A stretch of 64,000 nucleotides of DNA from Hymenobacter cyanobacteriorum (GCF_022631375.1 NZ_JALBGC010000006.1:215726-279725), one strand, 5' to 3'. Shown: positions 17,417-24,791, numbered from the stretch's first letter. A program made the numbers and translations. Notes: generated by a model not told the origin, from the letters alone.

Positions 17417-17743
17417 TTACTCGGGGCCGTCGCCGGTGGGGCGTTCGTGGCCAATGAACTCGGAGTTGCGCCCTTTCGGGCTGGGGGCCAGGTGTCGCGC
17501 TAAAAGCCCGAGGCCGTGCGCGTCGAGGTAAACAGTTTCCTGCCTGAGTCCCTGTTCGACCCACAACTCGGGTTGCACTATCAGCAGCGCGTTGACCCAC
17601 GTGGCCCAGCTCAGCGGAAAAAAAATGTCCTGCAATTCTTTCTGGGCGAAGAGCAGGGCTTGGGTTAGCTGCTGGGGCGACGCCTGTGTATGCGTTAGCC
17701 GCTGGGCCGCAGGTGCTGCAAGGGATGGGGCCGGGAGAGCCAT
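17417..17743 (-). CDS. Hypothetical protein related to the gene at 20746
   Basis: A 108-residue protein of unknown function. Its core ELQDIFFPLSWATWVNALL..QPELWV is similar in spacing and key residues to HFPSLRASTWSHALAEYQPDLWL in the 206-residue protein at 20746-21366, and both continue to a Leu-Ala-(R/Q)-His-Leu helix, so they form a small paralogous family on this replicon. The start at 17743 was chosen because upstream codons run into the long palindrome at 17782-17837. It is divergent from the XRE regulator downstream of that palindrome. Confidence 0.5.
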   Translation of the reverse strand: MALPAPSLAAPAAQRLTHTQASPQQLTQALLFAQKELQDIFFPLSWATWVNALLIVQPELWVEQGLRQETVYLDAHGLGLLARHLAPSPKGRNSEFIGHERPTGDGPE

Positions 17744-17781
17744 AACGGGGGAAAGGAGAAGCCAGGCGAAAGGCCGAAGAT

Positions 17782-17837
17782 ACCAAAAAACGACCGTCTT
17801 GTAGTCATGTATGATTACAAGACGGTCGTTTTTTGGT
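17782..17837. promoter_or_regulatory. 26-bp-arm palindrome between divergent genes
   Basis: Arms 17782-17807 and 17812-17837 are complementary with one mismatch, separated by TGTA. It lies in the 108 bp between the minus-strand gene starting at 17743 and the XRE gene on the plus strand, so an operator for the XRE protein is plausible; a cruciform or transcription-blocking hairpin is the alternative. Confidence 0.6.
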
Positions 17838-17851
17838 TCCAGCTTGCCGGG

Positions 17852-18100
17852 GTGAAAAATGAGGTGGTTTTGCAAGCCTTTGGCCAGCACCTGCGGCAAT
17901 TGCGCGAGGCGCGGGGCTGGAGCCAGCAGGCACTGGCCGACGTGTCCGACGTGTCCAAACCAACCATCTACCGGCTGGAGACGGCCCGCTACTCGGTGAC
18001 GCTCGACGTGCTGGCCTCGCTAGCTCAGGGGCTGGAAATCTCGCTCAGCGAGTTGATGCGGTTTCCCGTGCCGCCGCGCGCTGCCGCCAGCGCCAGCTAA
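17852..18100 (+). CDS. XRE-family transcriptional regulator
   Basis: An 82-residue helix-turn-helix protein of the XRE/Cro type with almost nothing outside the domain: FGQHLRQLREARGWSQQALADVSDVSKPTIYRLETARYSVTLDVLASLAQGLEISLSELM. It has the expected five-helix layout with the Q-x-x-LA and S-x-x-x-I-x-R-x-E motifs. The GTG at 17852 gives a start just before the domain; an ATG at 17807 is in frame but lies inside the long palindrome. It probably represses itself and the divergent gene through that palindrome. Confidence 0.75.
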   Translation: MKNEVVLQAFGQHLRQLREARGWSQQALADVSDVSKPTIYRLETARYSVTLDVLASLAQGLEISLSELMRFPVPPRAAASAS

Positions 18101-18132
18101 GCAACTGCTACGAGGTGCTCGGAATAGGCTGG

Positions 18133-18381
18133 CTAATCGGTGCGGGTGGCTGCTGCTTCGGGCAAACCTGCCTCGGCTGATACCCGTGGCTGTACCAGCA
18201 GCAAGGGCTCCGCTTGGGCAGGCAGTTCGGTTGGGTCCGGCGTTGGTTTCTTGGTTGAACGTCGCACCGTCCGCTCTAAGGGTTGGGTGACCCAGGTATA
18301 TTCGTTGCGGTCGTTTTCCTCAAATTGATGAATTACACGCGGAAACCCTGAATTGGGGGGGCGAATCGGTGCCTTAGGCAT
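18133..18381 (-). CDS. Small hypothetical protein
   Basis: An 82-residue protein, Pro/Arg/Glu-rich and probably partly disordered: it begins MPKAPIRPPNSGFPRVIHQF and has a central stretch EYTWVTQPLERTVRRSTKK. No family is recognised. Codon use is like that of neighbouring real genes and the start is well placed, but short length keeps confidence modest. Confidence 0.4.
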   Translation of the reverse strand: MPKAPIRPPNSGFPRVIHQFEENDRNEYTWVTQPLERTVRRSTKKPTPDPTELPAQAEPLLLVQPRVSAEAGLPEAAATRTD

Positions 18382-18465
18382 AGCAACGGGAAAGCTAGTG
18401 ACGGATAAATGGCTATTACGGGCTACCCATCGGGTAATAAAGTAAAAAACTTACTTATGTTGCAA

Positions 18466-18536
18466 TATACAGCAAATTGGTAGCCTGATTAATTTTATTT
18501 TGCTGTATAATTCTAGTATAATGCTGTAAAATACAG
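18466..18536. promoter_or_regulatory. Operator-like repeats upstream of XRE gene
   Basis: TATACAGCA (18466-18474) is the exact complement of TGCTGTATA (18501-18509), and TGCTGTA...TACAG follows at 18522-18536. Three related half-sites directly upstream of an XRE gene suggest autoregulation. Confidence 0.55.
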
Positions 18537-18576
18537 ATTGCTAAGCGATTAATTTTGCTCGCTTTCAGCACTTGCC

Positions 18577-18972
18577 ATGTATTTTGCTAAAAACCTGCGC
18601 TTTTTGCGGCGTAGAGCCGAGTGGTCCCAATCGGACTTGGGAGATAAAATTGCCACGGACTACAACACGATTAGCCGGTACGAAAGCGGGAAATCGACCC
18701 CCAAGCTCGAAGCCCTCACCAAACTGGCCCAGGTGTTTGACGTTAGCGTGGAGGAGCTGCGCAATGTGGACCTGACCCGGCCGGCGGGTCTGGGGCGGGC
18801 GGAAGAGCCAAGCGACGCGTACGCCAATAGCAGTCGTTTGCCGGCCCCGTCGGCCGAGGCGGTAAAGCACCCCCTCCTCGTTTCCGTTGAACTGGACGGC
18901 ACTGCCGCTTCCTTGGAGCGCGCGGTGGCCCGCCTTACCGCCATCAACCCCATCATCGCCGCGACAGATTAG
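18577..18972 (+). CDS. XRE-family transcriptional regulator
   Basis: A 131-residue regulator. Residues 3-62 form a standard XRE helix-turn-helix: FAKNLRFLRRRAEWSQSDLGDKI, then NTISRYESGKSTPKLEALTKLAQVFDVSVEEL. Residues 70-95 are a polar linker, and the last 35 residues (LLVSVELDGTAASLERAVARLTAIN) may be a small dimerisation or ligand-sensing helix pair. Operator-like TGCTGTA half-sites lie within 110 bp upstream. No target gene other than itself is apparent. Confidence 0.8.
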   Translation: MYFAKNLRFLRRRAEWSQSDLGDKIATDYNTISRYESGKSTPKLEALTKLAQVFDVSVEELRNVDLTRPAGLGRAEEPSDAYANSSRLPAPSAEAVKHPLLVSVELDGTAASLERAVARLTAINPIIAATD

Positions 18973-19066
18973 GGCCGGCTGGAGCCCGGCATACCGCGCC
19001 TGCGTCTTGCCAGTGGACGATGGTGCGGGTGAGCACGCCAGAGCACGTTGACTTCGGGCTTGGCCG

Positions 19067-20020
19067 CTAAGCCAGACCCAATTGCGCGAAACGCCGCTCC
19101 AGCAGCCGGTAGAAGTCGTCTTTCAATGGCTCCGGCAGAAAGCTGATAGCAATGAATGCCTGCCAAGCGGGTCGGGCCTTCGCGAAGCGCGCCAGCATGT
19201 CCGTCACCACTTTGTCGGCAATGCCGGCACGCAACGCGGCCTGCCGGAAATCCGGCTGCCGGAGCCGCTTTTTCTTGCCGTTCAGCGTGAGGGCCAACTC
19301 TTCGGTGTCGGCGGGGTTGACCAGGGCGGTGGCCACCAGGTCGTAGGCGGGGGCTAGGCCGTAGCCGCGGCCGGGCGTTTGCAGCAGCGAGAAGTTCTTC
19401 AGGTGCATGTCGGCGTTGCCCGTCAGGAAGCTGAAGAGCACCAGCTCGTAGTAATTGACCACGTCCAGACCGGGATTGGCCGAGTATTTTAGCAGGGCCC
19501 GGGCGATTTGCTCGTGTGAGCCGTCGTACTTGTTTTCCGTCAGGCGCTCGGTGAGCTGGCACATATCTTCCATGGCCAGCTTGTGGCCCTTCTGCCGGTC
19601 GATGCGGCGCGTGACGTAGGCCAGCGCGCCGCCCTCCAGGCGCAGCAGCCCGTGGGGCACCGTGGGCAGGCGGGCCAGCGCGGCCAGGTGCATGGTCAGG
19701 TCCTCCACTTCGGGCAGGTGGGGGTAGCGGGCGGTGGGCGGCTTGAGGATGTACTCGCCGTCGAGCGCGCCCACGATGGTGAAGCGCCCCGGCTGCCCGG
19801 CGGCTCCGGCCGGGGCCACTCTCAGCGAGAGCTTGGGTTGCACGCCGGTGACGGCGATGTGCTGGCGCACGACGGCTTCGGCCAGGGCCAGTATGTCGGC
19901 TTCGGTGTAGGGAAAAGCCGGCGGTACGGCCCGGCCGAACAGCTTGCGGCTGCAGGCCGGGTGATAAGCCGGGCCGTCGCCCGCGGGCAGGGGCCGATAG
20001 CAGGAGAGGCAGCGGCTCAT
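19067..20020 (-). CDS. hipT: HipT-type serine/threonine kinase toxin
   Basis: A 317-residue HipA C-terminal-like kinase. In HipBST systems such a kinase inhibits growth by phosphorylating a cytosolic target, shown in one case to be tryptophanyl-tRNA synthetase. Visible are an N-terminal zinc-like start (CLSCYRPL), the Gly/Pro loop GVQPKLSL, the ATP-binding lysine in GEYILKPP, the catalytic loop NADMHLKNFSLL with Asp and Asn, and the metal-binding APAYDLVAT. All are intact, so it should be active. Its start overlaps the stop of the preceding small gene by 4 bp. The split of the HipA N- and C-terminal parts into two genes is the hallmark of HipBST. Confidence 0.85.
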   Translation of the reverse strand: MSRCLSCYRPLPAGDGPAYHPACSRKLFGRAVPPAFPYTEADILALAEAVVRQHIAVTGVQPKLSLRVAPAGAAGQPGRFTIVGALDGEYILKPPTARYPHLPEVEDLTMHLAALARLPTVPHGLLRLEGGALAYVTRRIDRQKGHKLAMEDMCQLTERLTENKYDGSHEQIARALLKYSANPGLDVVNYYELVLFSFLTGNADMHLKNFSLLQTPGRGYGLAPAYDLVATALVNPADTEELALTLNGKKKRLRQPDFRQAALRAGIADKVVTDMLARFAKARPAWQAFIAISFLPEPLKDDFYRLLERRFAQLGLA

Positions 20021-20349
20021 CGCTCGTCTTCGGTTGGCAGCGGGTGAATGCTCACGGCTCCGATGCAGTCGCGGCAGCAGGCCAGCAGCAGGCCCATGCG
20101 GTCGCGGGCGTTGAGCTTCCAGTTCTGCTCGGCCACTTCCAGCAGCCAGCCTTCTGGAATCAGCCCGTCGAAGAACGGGTGCAGTACCCGCTCCACGTAA
20201 GGCTCGGCGCGCAATGGCAGGGTCAGGCTCACGGGCTCGGCGAGGGGGGAGAGCAGGTAGGCCGGCGTGTAGGCAAAGGTATAGCCGTGCTCATCCTGGG
20301 TGAGGTGCCCGGCCAGCTGCCCGTGCAGGTGGACTTCGGCCTTTCTCAT
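20017..20349 (-). CDS. hipS: HipS-type small subunit (HipA N-terminal domain protein)
   Basis: A 110-residue protein that matches only the N-terminal subdomain of HipA: RKAEVHLHGQLAGHLTQDE, then PVSLTLPLRAEPYV and the conserved FFDGLIPEGWLLE and the ending DRMGLLLACCRDCIGAVSI. In HipBST operons this separate domain (HipS) acts as the antitoxin, binding and blocking the kinase. It overlaps hipB upstream and hipT downstream by four bases each, implying translational coupling and matched stoichiometry. Confidence 0.82.
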   Translation of the reverse strand: MRKAEVHLHGQLAGHLTQDEHGYTFAYTPAYLLSPLAEPVSLTLPLRAEPYVERVLHPFFDGLIPEGWLLEVAEQNWKLNARDRMGLLLACCRDCIGAVSIHPLPTEDER

Positions 20350-20573
20350 GGCTGGTCGGCGAGGAGTTGAGTGCGGTCGAGGGGGGCCGGGGCAAGCTCG
20401 TGGCCGAAGAGGCGCAGCACCAGATTTACTTTGTCCAGCCGCAGTGTAGCCTTGCCCTGCTCCAGCTCACGCACGAAACGCAGGCCCACCCCGGCCTTGG
20501 CCGCCAGGTCCGGCTGCGACAGCTGCAACAGCTTACGGCGCTGCTTAACGAACGCAGCCAGGGGATTAGTCAT
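20346..20573 (-). CDS. hipB: HipB-type XRE regulator
   Basis: A 75-residue XRE protein: AAFVKQRRKLLQLSQPDLAAKAGVGLRFVRELEQGKATLRLDKVNLVLRLFGHEL. The motif G-V-G-L-R-F-V-R-E-L-E-x-G-K is typical of HipB-like antitoxin repressors. It is the first gene of a three-gene operon and lies immediately downstream of three palindromes (20582-20679) that look like its operators. In HipBST, HipB mainly represses and helps the HipS-HipT complex to bind DNA. Confidence 0.82.
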   Translation of the reverse strand: MTNPLAAFVKQRRKLLQLSQPDLAAKAGVGLRFVRELEQGKATLRLDKVNLVLRLFGHELAPAPLDRTQLLADQP

Positions 20574-20581
20574 CAGAAACG

Positions 20582-20679
20582 TACCCTATCGGGGTTAACT
20601 AAGGCGATTAAATCGTGTATGGTACCCTTTCGGGTATAAATATACGCATTAAGTTCAATTCTATACCTGAACGGGTATA
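20582..20679. promoter_or_regulatory. Three HipB-like operator palindromes
   Basis: TACCCTATCGGGGTTA (20582-20597), TACCCTTTCGGGTA (20623-20636) and TATACCTGAACGGGTATA (20662-20679) share a TACC-N6-GGTA core in a row upstream of hipB. The known E. coli HipB operator has a similar TATCC-N8-GGATA form, which supports the assignment. Confidence 0.75.
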
Positions 20680-20745
20680 ATGCATGACTATACGGTTGAA
20701 AGAGGAGAAAATTCCCACAAGCGCTTGCCGTTTAAAATAAGGTTT

Positions 20746-21366
20746 TTAGAGGGCGTGCGGGGCTCGGGAAAGCCATGCGGCTTCGCCGGAACCTGGGCAT
20801 CTTGATGCCTTGATGCGGCAGAGCAATTGCCCGATTTCGGCGCTGTTCGGTGCAGCGCGTCCACCCGGGATGCCCGGTGGCAGGGGCGGGGCGCTGGATA
20901 GATTCCAACACCAGGCCTGCACCACTTGCTCGGCGAGCGGATTGGGGTGGGTCAGGCGGCAGAGCAGCGCGTAGAGCCGGGGGCCGCAGGCGGTGGCACT
21001 GGCCGCGACTTCCCCTAGTGCCCGGGCCGCCAACTCGCTGGTCTGCAGGCTGTGCTGGGCCAGGTGCAGGGCCGGCAACCCATACAGCGGCGGGTCCAGC
21101 ACGGGAAGCTCCGGGGCCGCGGCCAGGTGCTGGGCAAGTTGCGTCAGGGCCGTTTCAGCCAGCATAATGGCAGAGCCGGTGAGCCAGAGGTCGGGTTGGT
21201 ATTCGGCCAGGGCGTGGGACCAGGTGCTGGCGCGCAGCGAGGGAAAGTGGGCCCCGAGACGCTGTTGCAGATGGCCCACGGCCAGCGCCCGCTGGGCTGC
21301 GGTGGCATGTTGATAGGGGAGGCGCACGCCGGTGGGCTGGGCGGAAAAGGTGAAATAGTAGGGCAT
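20746..21366 (-). CDS. Hypothetical protein
   Basis: A 206-residue protein of unknown function, starting MPYYFTFSAQPTGVRLPY. It contains HFPSLRASTWSHALAEYQPDLWL, which resembles the core of the 108-residue protein at 17417-17743. The middle is Ala/Leu-rich helix; the last 60 residues are low complexity and rich in Pro and Gly. It is followed upstream by two more small genes on the same strand (21485 and 21801), perhaps one operon of replicon-specific genes. Confidence 0.5.
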   Translation of the reverse strand: MPYYFTFSAQPTGVRLPYQHATAAQRALAVGHLQQRLGAHFPSLRASTWSHALAEYQPDLWLTGSAIMLAETALTQLAQHLAAAPELPVLDPPLYGLPALHLAQHSLQTSELAARALGEVAASATACGPRLYALLCRLTHPNPLAEQVVQAWCWNLSSAPPLPPGIPGGRAAPNSAEIGQLLCRIKASRCPGSGEAAWLSRAPHAL

Positions 21367-21484
21367 AACAAGGGTGTGGACGCGTTGAGAGCGAAGCGTG
21401 GTATGACAAGCAACAGGGTACGTGGGCGCGCAGCGCCCCTCGGTAGGGCGCAGTTGAGGGTAAAGCCGGGGAACGGGCTGAGCG

Positions 21485-21811
21485 CTAGGAGGCGGGAGGC
21501 GCGTCGGCCAGCGGCTGGTTGGGGCGAGGCTTCTCCTTGCGGGCGCGCAGCGTCTCGCTTTCCTGCCAATCCTGGCGCAGCTGCCGGGCTTCGGTTTTCA
21601 GGACCTGGCGGCGCTCGCGCAGGGCCTCCCGGAGCGTATCGACCACTTGCGCCCCCGCTGCCCGTTCAATGAGCACGGTCAGCGTTTGAGTAGCGGAGTG
21701 CAGGGTGAGGGCTACGATGCCTTCCAACTCCAGGGCAAGAAGCTGGTGTTGCTGCATTCGGGCCACCTTGCGGGCCCGACGGACTTGACGGAGTTGCTTG
21801 CTATACCACAT
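21485..21811 (-). CDS. Small helical hypothetical protein
   Basis: A 108-residue protein. A very basic start (MWYSKQLRQVRRARKVARM) is followed by a short strand region (LELEGIVALTLHSATQTLTVLIERA) and a long charged helix from about residue 55 to 95 that could be coiled coil. No family is recognised. Its start overlaps the end of the gene at 21801-22064, so the two are probably co-translated. Confidence 0.5.
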   Translation of the reverse strand: MWYSKQLRQVRRARKVARMQQHQLLALELEGIVALTLHSATQTLTVLIERAAGAQVVDTLREALRERRQVLKTEARQLRQDWQESETLRARKEKPRPNQPLADAPPAS

Positions 21812-22064
21812 ACCCGGCCAGTGAAGTAGTGGACGAAGGGCCGACGGGGTGCCGATGGGTAAGCGCGGCGGTCATGCGCCGTAACCAGCGGGTGAGTTGC
21901 TGGGCATCCTCGCACTCGTGGATGTAATGATTGGCCAATAATTGCTCCTGGGGCGAGAAGAGCGGGTTGCCGAAGAATACGGCCGAGAGGGCATGGCGGA
22001 GTTCGCCAAGCACAGGTTGCCCGGTTACATGCGTTTCCATGTAATTTTGGGGTAAGGTTTGCAA
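21801..22064 (-). CDS. Small hypothetical protein
   Basis: An 87-residue protein with a compact helical core, HALSAVFFGNPLFSPQEQLLANHYIHECEDAQQLTRWLRRM. An alternative ATG at 22040 would remove eight residues. It is first of a short minus-strand series that continues with the gene at 21485. No family is recognised. Confidence 0.5.
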   Translation of the reverse strand: MQTLPQNYMETHVTGQPVLGELRHALSAVFFGNPLFSPQEQLLANHYIHECEDAQQLTRWLRRMTAALTHRHPVGPSSTTSLAGYVV

Positions 22065-22197
22065 GAACCCAACCGTAGTGCCTGCGCAAACAGGTGCTAT
22101 ATCGGAGGTCAGTCGTTAGCGCGGCTGGCCTCTTTTGCTTACTACTGGTTAAGTCGTTCAACTTGAACACCACAAATGTATTAAATTACTTGATAAA

Positions 22198-22249
22198 ACC
22201 AAGTAAAAAACTTGAATAAACCGGAAATTTGCCAAGTTTTTTACTTGGT
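22198..22249. promoter_or_regulatory. 17-bp perfect inverted repeat (operator)
   Basis: ACCAAGTAAAAAACTTG (22198-22214) and its exact complement (22233-22249) flank 18 bp. The right arm fills the spacer of the promoter described next, so a bound repressor would block RNA polymerase. Confidence 0.75.
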
Positions 22250-22258
22250 GTATATTTG
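22228..22258 (+). promoter_or_regulatory. Bacteroidota sigma-ABfr promoter
   Basis: TTTG (22228-22231), a spacer of exactly 19 bp and TATATTTG (22251-22258) match the Bacteroidota consensus TTTG-N19-TAnnTTTG. The gene starts five bases later, so the message would be nearly leaderless. Confidence 0.8.
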
Positions 22259-22262
22259 CCCT

Positions 22263-22454
22263 ATGAGTAATGATGAAAAGCGCATACGTAAGCCTCAAAT
22301 TGGTATTGAGGTCGAAGCTGACGAAAAAGCATTATTCCAGAAAGTGGCGAAAGCTCGTCGCCTGACTCTGTCGGCGCTCACGCGGCTATTGTTACTCGAC
22401 GAAGCGCGCCGCCTGGGTATCCCTTATTCCACTGATGCAAAGGAAGAAGGCTAG
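22263..22454 (+). CDS. Small DNA-binding protein, probable ribbon-helix-helix autorepressor
   Basis: A 63-residue protein: a short basic/polar start, then QIGIEVEADEKALFQKVAKARRLTLSALTRLLLLDEARRLG. The strand-helix-helix pattern with the Q-I-G-I-E-V strand and S-A-L-T-R-L-L turn is like ribbon-helix-helix (Arc/MetJ type) proteins. The ATG at 22263 directly follows a clear promoter and a 17-bp perfect inverted repeat, so it very likely binds its own operator. No partner toxin gene is adjacent on the same strand. It may control copy number or another plasmid function. Confidence 0.65.
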   Translation: MSNDEKRIRKPQIGIEVEADEKALFQKVAKARRLTLSALTRLLLLDEARRLGIPYSTDAKEEG

Positions 22455-22484
22455 TTAATTTGTGTGACCTGGCATAGGCATTCA

Positions 22485-22522
22485 AAAACGCCGGCCATTA
22501 GGTCGACGCTTTTTTTGTTTGG
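22485..22522 (+). terminator. Probable terminator
   Basis: ACGCCGGCC and GGTCGACGC form an imperfect G/C-rich stem followed by seven T residues, 31 bp after the small regulator gene. Confidence 0.5.
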
Positions 22523-22540
22523 ACGCTACCTAAAAGGAGC

Positions 22541-22753
22541 CTACAGTTGCTCCTGCTTATCAATCTCCTTCACTTTTGCAGTTAATGCTTTCTCAGTAGG
22601 TAGATACAACTGATACTTGCTTGCCACAATGGTTTGATTGTCGGCCGGCCCCTGATTGACCTGCTGCTCCAATTGCCGGGATGAGGAGTTGCTTTTGGCT
22701 GCTTCGGCCAAGCAAAATGCACACTTCCCGGGGGTATCGATACTGACAGCCAT
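22541..22753 (-). CDS. Small hypothetical protein, possibly cut by a hairpin
   Basis: A 70-residue polar protein: MAVSIDTPGKCAFCLAEAAKSN, then NQTIVASKYQLYLPTEKALTAKVKEID. The CxxC near the start suggests a metal or thiol site. Its start codon touches the end of the 29-bp-arm hairpin at 22751-22815, and beyond the hairpin another frame reads a signal-peptide-like stretch (MPGFVYPCFIAFLVGFNI), so the original gene may have been a longer secreted protein split by an inverted duplication. This is inference. Confidence 0.35.
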   Translation of the reverse strand: MAVSIDTPGKCAFCLAEAAKSNSSSRQLEQQVNQGPADNQTIVASKYQLYLPTEKALTAKVKEIDKQEQL

Positions 22754-22815
22754 CTGGCAGCCTCAACTCAATTGCGTCCACAGTGCGGACGCAATTGAGT
22801 TGAGGCTGCCAGATG
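22751..22815. repeat. Perfect 29-bp-arm hairpin
   Basis: Arms 22751-22779 and 22787-22815 are exact complements around a 7-base loop. There is no T-tract, and such length and perfection are far beyond normal terminators, so recent inverted duplication or a mobile-hairpin origin is likely. Confidence 0.8.
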
Positions 22816-22958
22816 TTAAAGCCTACTAGGAAGGCGATAAAACAGGGATAGACAAAACCTGGCATAAGAAGGCAACTACTATGCAAATAGCTGCCTCGCC
22901 GAGAACAAAAAAGCCCCTTTTTACTGGTCTATACGCACTTTTTGGCGTATCTTGTAGC

Positions 22959-23822
22959 ATGACAGGAAGCCAAAAAAAGCAGTTTCGTCAGCGGTTCCAG
23001 ACACACCTTTTCCCGGTCAAAATATTCCGGGGTGACCCTGGCCGGCCGGCATACACGCTGTTCAGCTTACACAAGTACCCGACCTACCTCGCTGCGATGA
23101 ACGAGTTGGACGAGCTGGTGGACCAGTGGCCCAGGAACCGGCAGCGCACCGTCGCGCTGCTGGCCGTTCGCCAGGCGTTTTTCGACAACGGGGCCGTGCA
23201 TTGGGAAGTGGGGATGGTGGCGGACGAGGACCAGGAGAATGTGCACGGCCTGATGCTCAACGAGCGCCAATGGGTGCAGCGTAGTGACCCGGCGAAAGCC
23301 GCCCGTCACGCCCGCAACTTCGCGTTAGCCGAGGCGGCACTGGTCGAAAGCCAGCGCCGCAAGCAAGGCCCTCCGACCGGTAAGGGGCCGCACCAAGACC
23401 CGCGAGTCCCCCAGCAGGCGAAGAGCTTGGTGTTTGTCCCGGCGCAGCCCCGGCCGAACAACCGGCCCGCCGCCCGCCCTCGCTACACAGCCGCGCAGCT
23501 GCAGCGCAACCCGCTAGCCTACCAAGCGTCACTGAACGAATTGGACGAGCTGCTCGAGCACTGGCCGTACAAACGGAACCGCATTCTTTACTTGCTGGCA
23601 ACGCACGACGCGCTGGTGCAACGCGGCGGCCGAGTGACCGATGAATCCCAGCTACTCGACCCCCGTAATCCCGCACACCATGCCAACCGGGCGCAGCGGC
23701 TCCAACGGGCCGCCGCACGAGCGGCCGACCCGGCGCGGGCCGACCGCCACCACCAGGCCGAGCGCGAGGCGCGCAGCTGGTTGGAGTGCCGGAAGCTCTA
23801 CGGGGCTGTTCAATCGAATTAA
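22959..23822 (+). CDS. Hypothetical protein with internal duplication
   Basis: A 287-residue basic protein from the ATG at 22959. Two repeats are clear: YLAAMNELDELVDQWPRNRQ followed by LLAVRQAFFDNG, and about 150 residues later YQASLNELDELLEHWPYKRN followed by LLATHDALVQRG. Between them is a disordered Pro/Gln/Lys-rich linker. The tail is Arg/Ala/His-rich helix. The strongly basic composition hints at nucleic-acid binding. No family is recognised. A longer start at 22881 is possible but less likely. Confidence 0.6.
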   Translation: MTGSQKKQFRQRFQTHLFPVKIFRGDPGRPAYTLFSLHKYPTYLAAMNELDELVDQWPRNRQRTVALLAVRQAFFDNGAVHWEVGMVADEDQENVHGLMLNERQWVQRSDPAKAARHARNFALAEAALVESQRRKQGPPTGKGPHQDPRVPQQAKSLVFVPAQPRPNNRPAARPRYTAAQLQRNPLAYQASLNELDELLEHWPYKRNRILYLLATHDALVQRGGRVTDESQLLDPRNPAHHANRAQRLQRAAARAADPARADRHHQAEREARSWLECRKLYGAVQSN

Positions 23823-24270
23823 TCGCCTTTCTTATGCTTGTGGGGCTTCAAATCGGGGTGTTTTGGTGCGTTTTCCTTCGTAACCCGTCTTCTTTCGTCG
23901 GGGGTGCCATCCTGTTTGTTCGGTTTTGGTCCAGGTTTGATAGCCATGATAGCAAATGGTTTTTGGGGTTAAAAACTTTTTTTAAGACCTTGCGGTAGGA
24001 GGGCACTTCCTACCATGAATCTAATAAACGAAGAAAAAAGTTGCTAATTGCCAACCCGCTACCCTCATTTCCAAGCGGATTAAATAGCAGCGCCGTTAGC
24101 AGCAAGATACCACGTCGGCGGCAGCGGCCGGACGAACCAAAAATCGCGCATTTTTCAACAGGTGTCCGACGAGGAAGCGTGCGTTGAGCATCAAAAGCAA
24201 GAAAGAAAAGGAAAATCACCTGCCTGCTAAATTGCCCAGTAATCTATTTATTTAGGCCAAAAAGTGACCC
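23823..24270. other. Non-coding interval
   Basis: No gene is supported. A small inverted repeat (GGTAGGA ... TCCTACC, about 23995-24014) is the only structure seen. Confidence 0.45.
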
Positions 24271-24456
24271 ATGAGCACCGAACCGACCCCAACGCCCGAG
24301 CAGCCCGCCGACCCGCGCCATAATATCACGGCCAAGGAATTAGACCGCGACCTGATTAATCTGCACCTCCCGGAAATCGACTTGATTGCAACGGACGAAG
24401 AATGCGCGGCCATGTATCCGCCTGGTATCTACGCGCAGATGATGAAGAACTTGTAA
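24271..24456 (+). CDS. Small hypothetical protein
   Basis: A 61-residue acidic protein: a disordered Pro/Thr start, then NITAKELDRDLINLHLPEIDLIATDEECAAMYPPGIYAQMM. It is followed after 17 bp by the gene at 24474 in the same direction. The acidic composition and pairing with a slightly larger gene recall toxin-antitoxin or effector-immunity pairs, but no family is recognised. Confidence 0.45.
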   Translation: MSTEPTPTPEQPADPRHNITAKELDRDLINLHLPEIDLIATDEECAAMYPPGIYAQMMKNL

Positions 24457-24473
24457 TAACACGTGCCTCGCTT

Positions 24474-24791
24474 ATGGAGAAGACACAACTTGCCGCCCAG
24501 GGAGGCGACCACGACCCGCGCACCGACCACTTGCGGCCCGTTATCGAGTACCTGTTGGCCCAGGGCAACACGCCGGCCGGCCGGCACGGGGATGCGTTCG
24601 CGTTTGACCAGGGGGGCGAGGGGCATTACCTCTTTGTCGACCCCCTCGACGCGGCCGAGTTGCGCAAGCGGTTCGCGTTTCCGGCTTCTATTCGGGTGTA
24701 TGATGACGGTTCGATTAAGGACAGCCTCAACCGGGTAGAAATTAGCCAGATACTTCCGCGCCGACTGTTCAGCTTTGAATTGACTGAATAA
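24474..24791 (+). CDS. Hypothetical protein
   Basis: A 105-residue alpha/beta protein starting at the ATG at 24474. The N-terminal helix HLRPVIEYLLAQGNTP is followed by beta-like segments (HGDAFAFDQGGEGHYLFVD), a helix (LDAAELRKRF) and DGSIKDSLNRVEI. The layout resembles small immunity or modifier proteins, but nothing specific can be claimed. It probably forms an operon with the acidic gene just upstream. Confidence 0.5.
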   Translation: MEKTQLAAQGGDHDPRTDHLRPVIEYLLAQGNTPAGRHGDAFAFDQGGEGHYLFVDPLDAAELRKRFAFPASIRVYDDGSIKDSLNRVEISQILPRRLFSFELTE

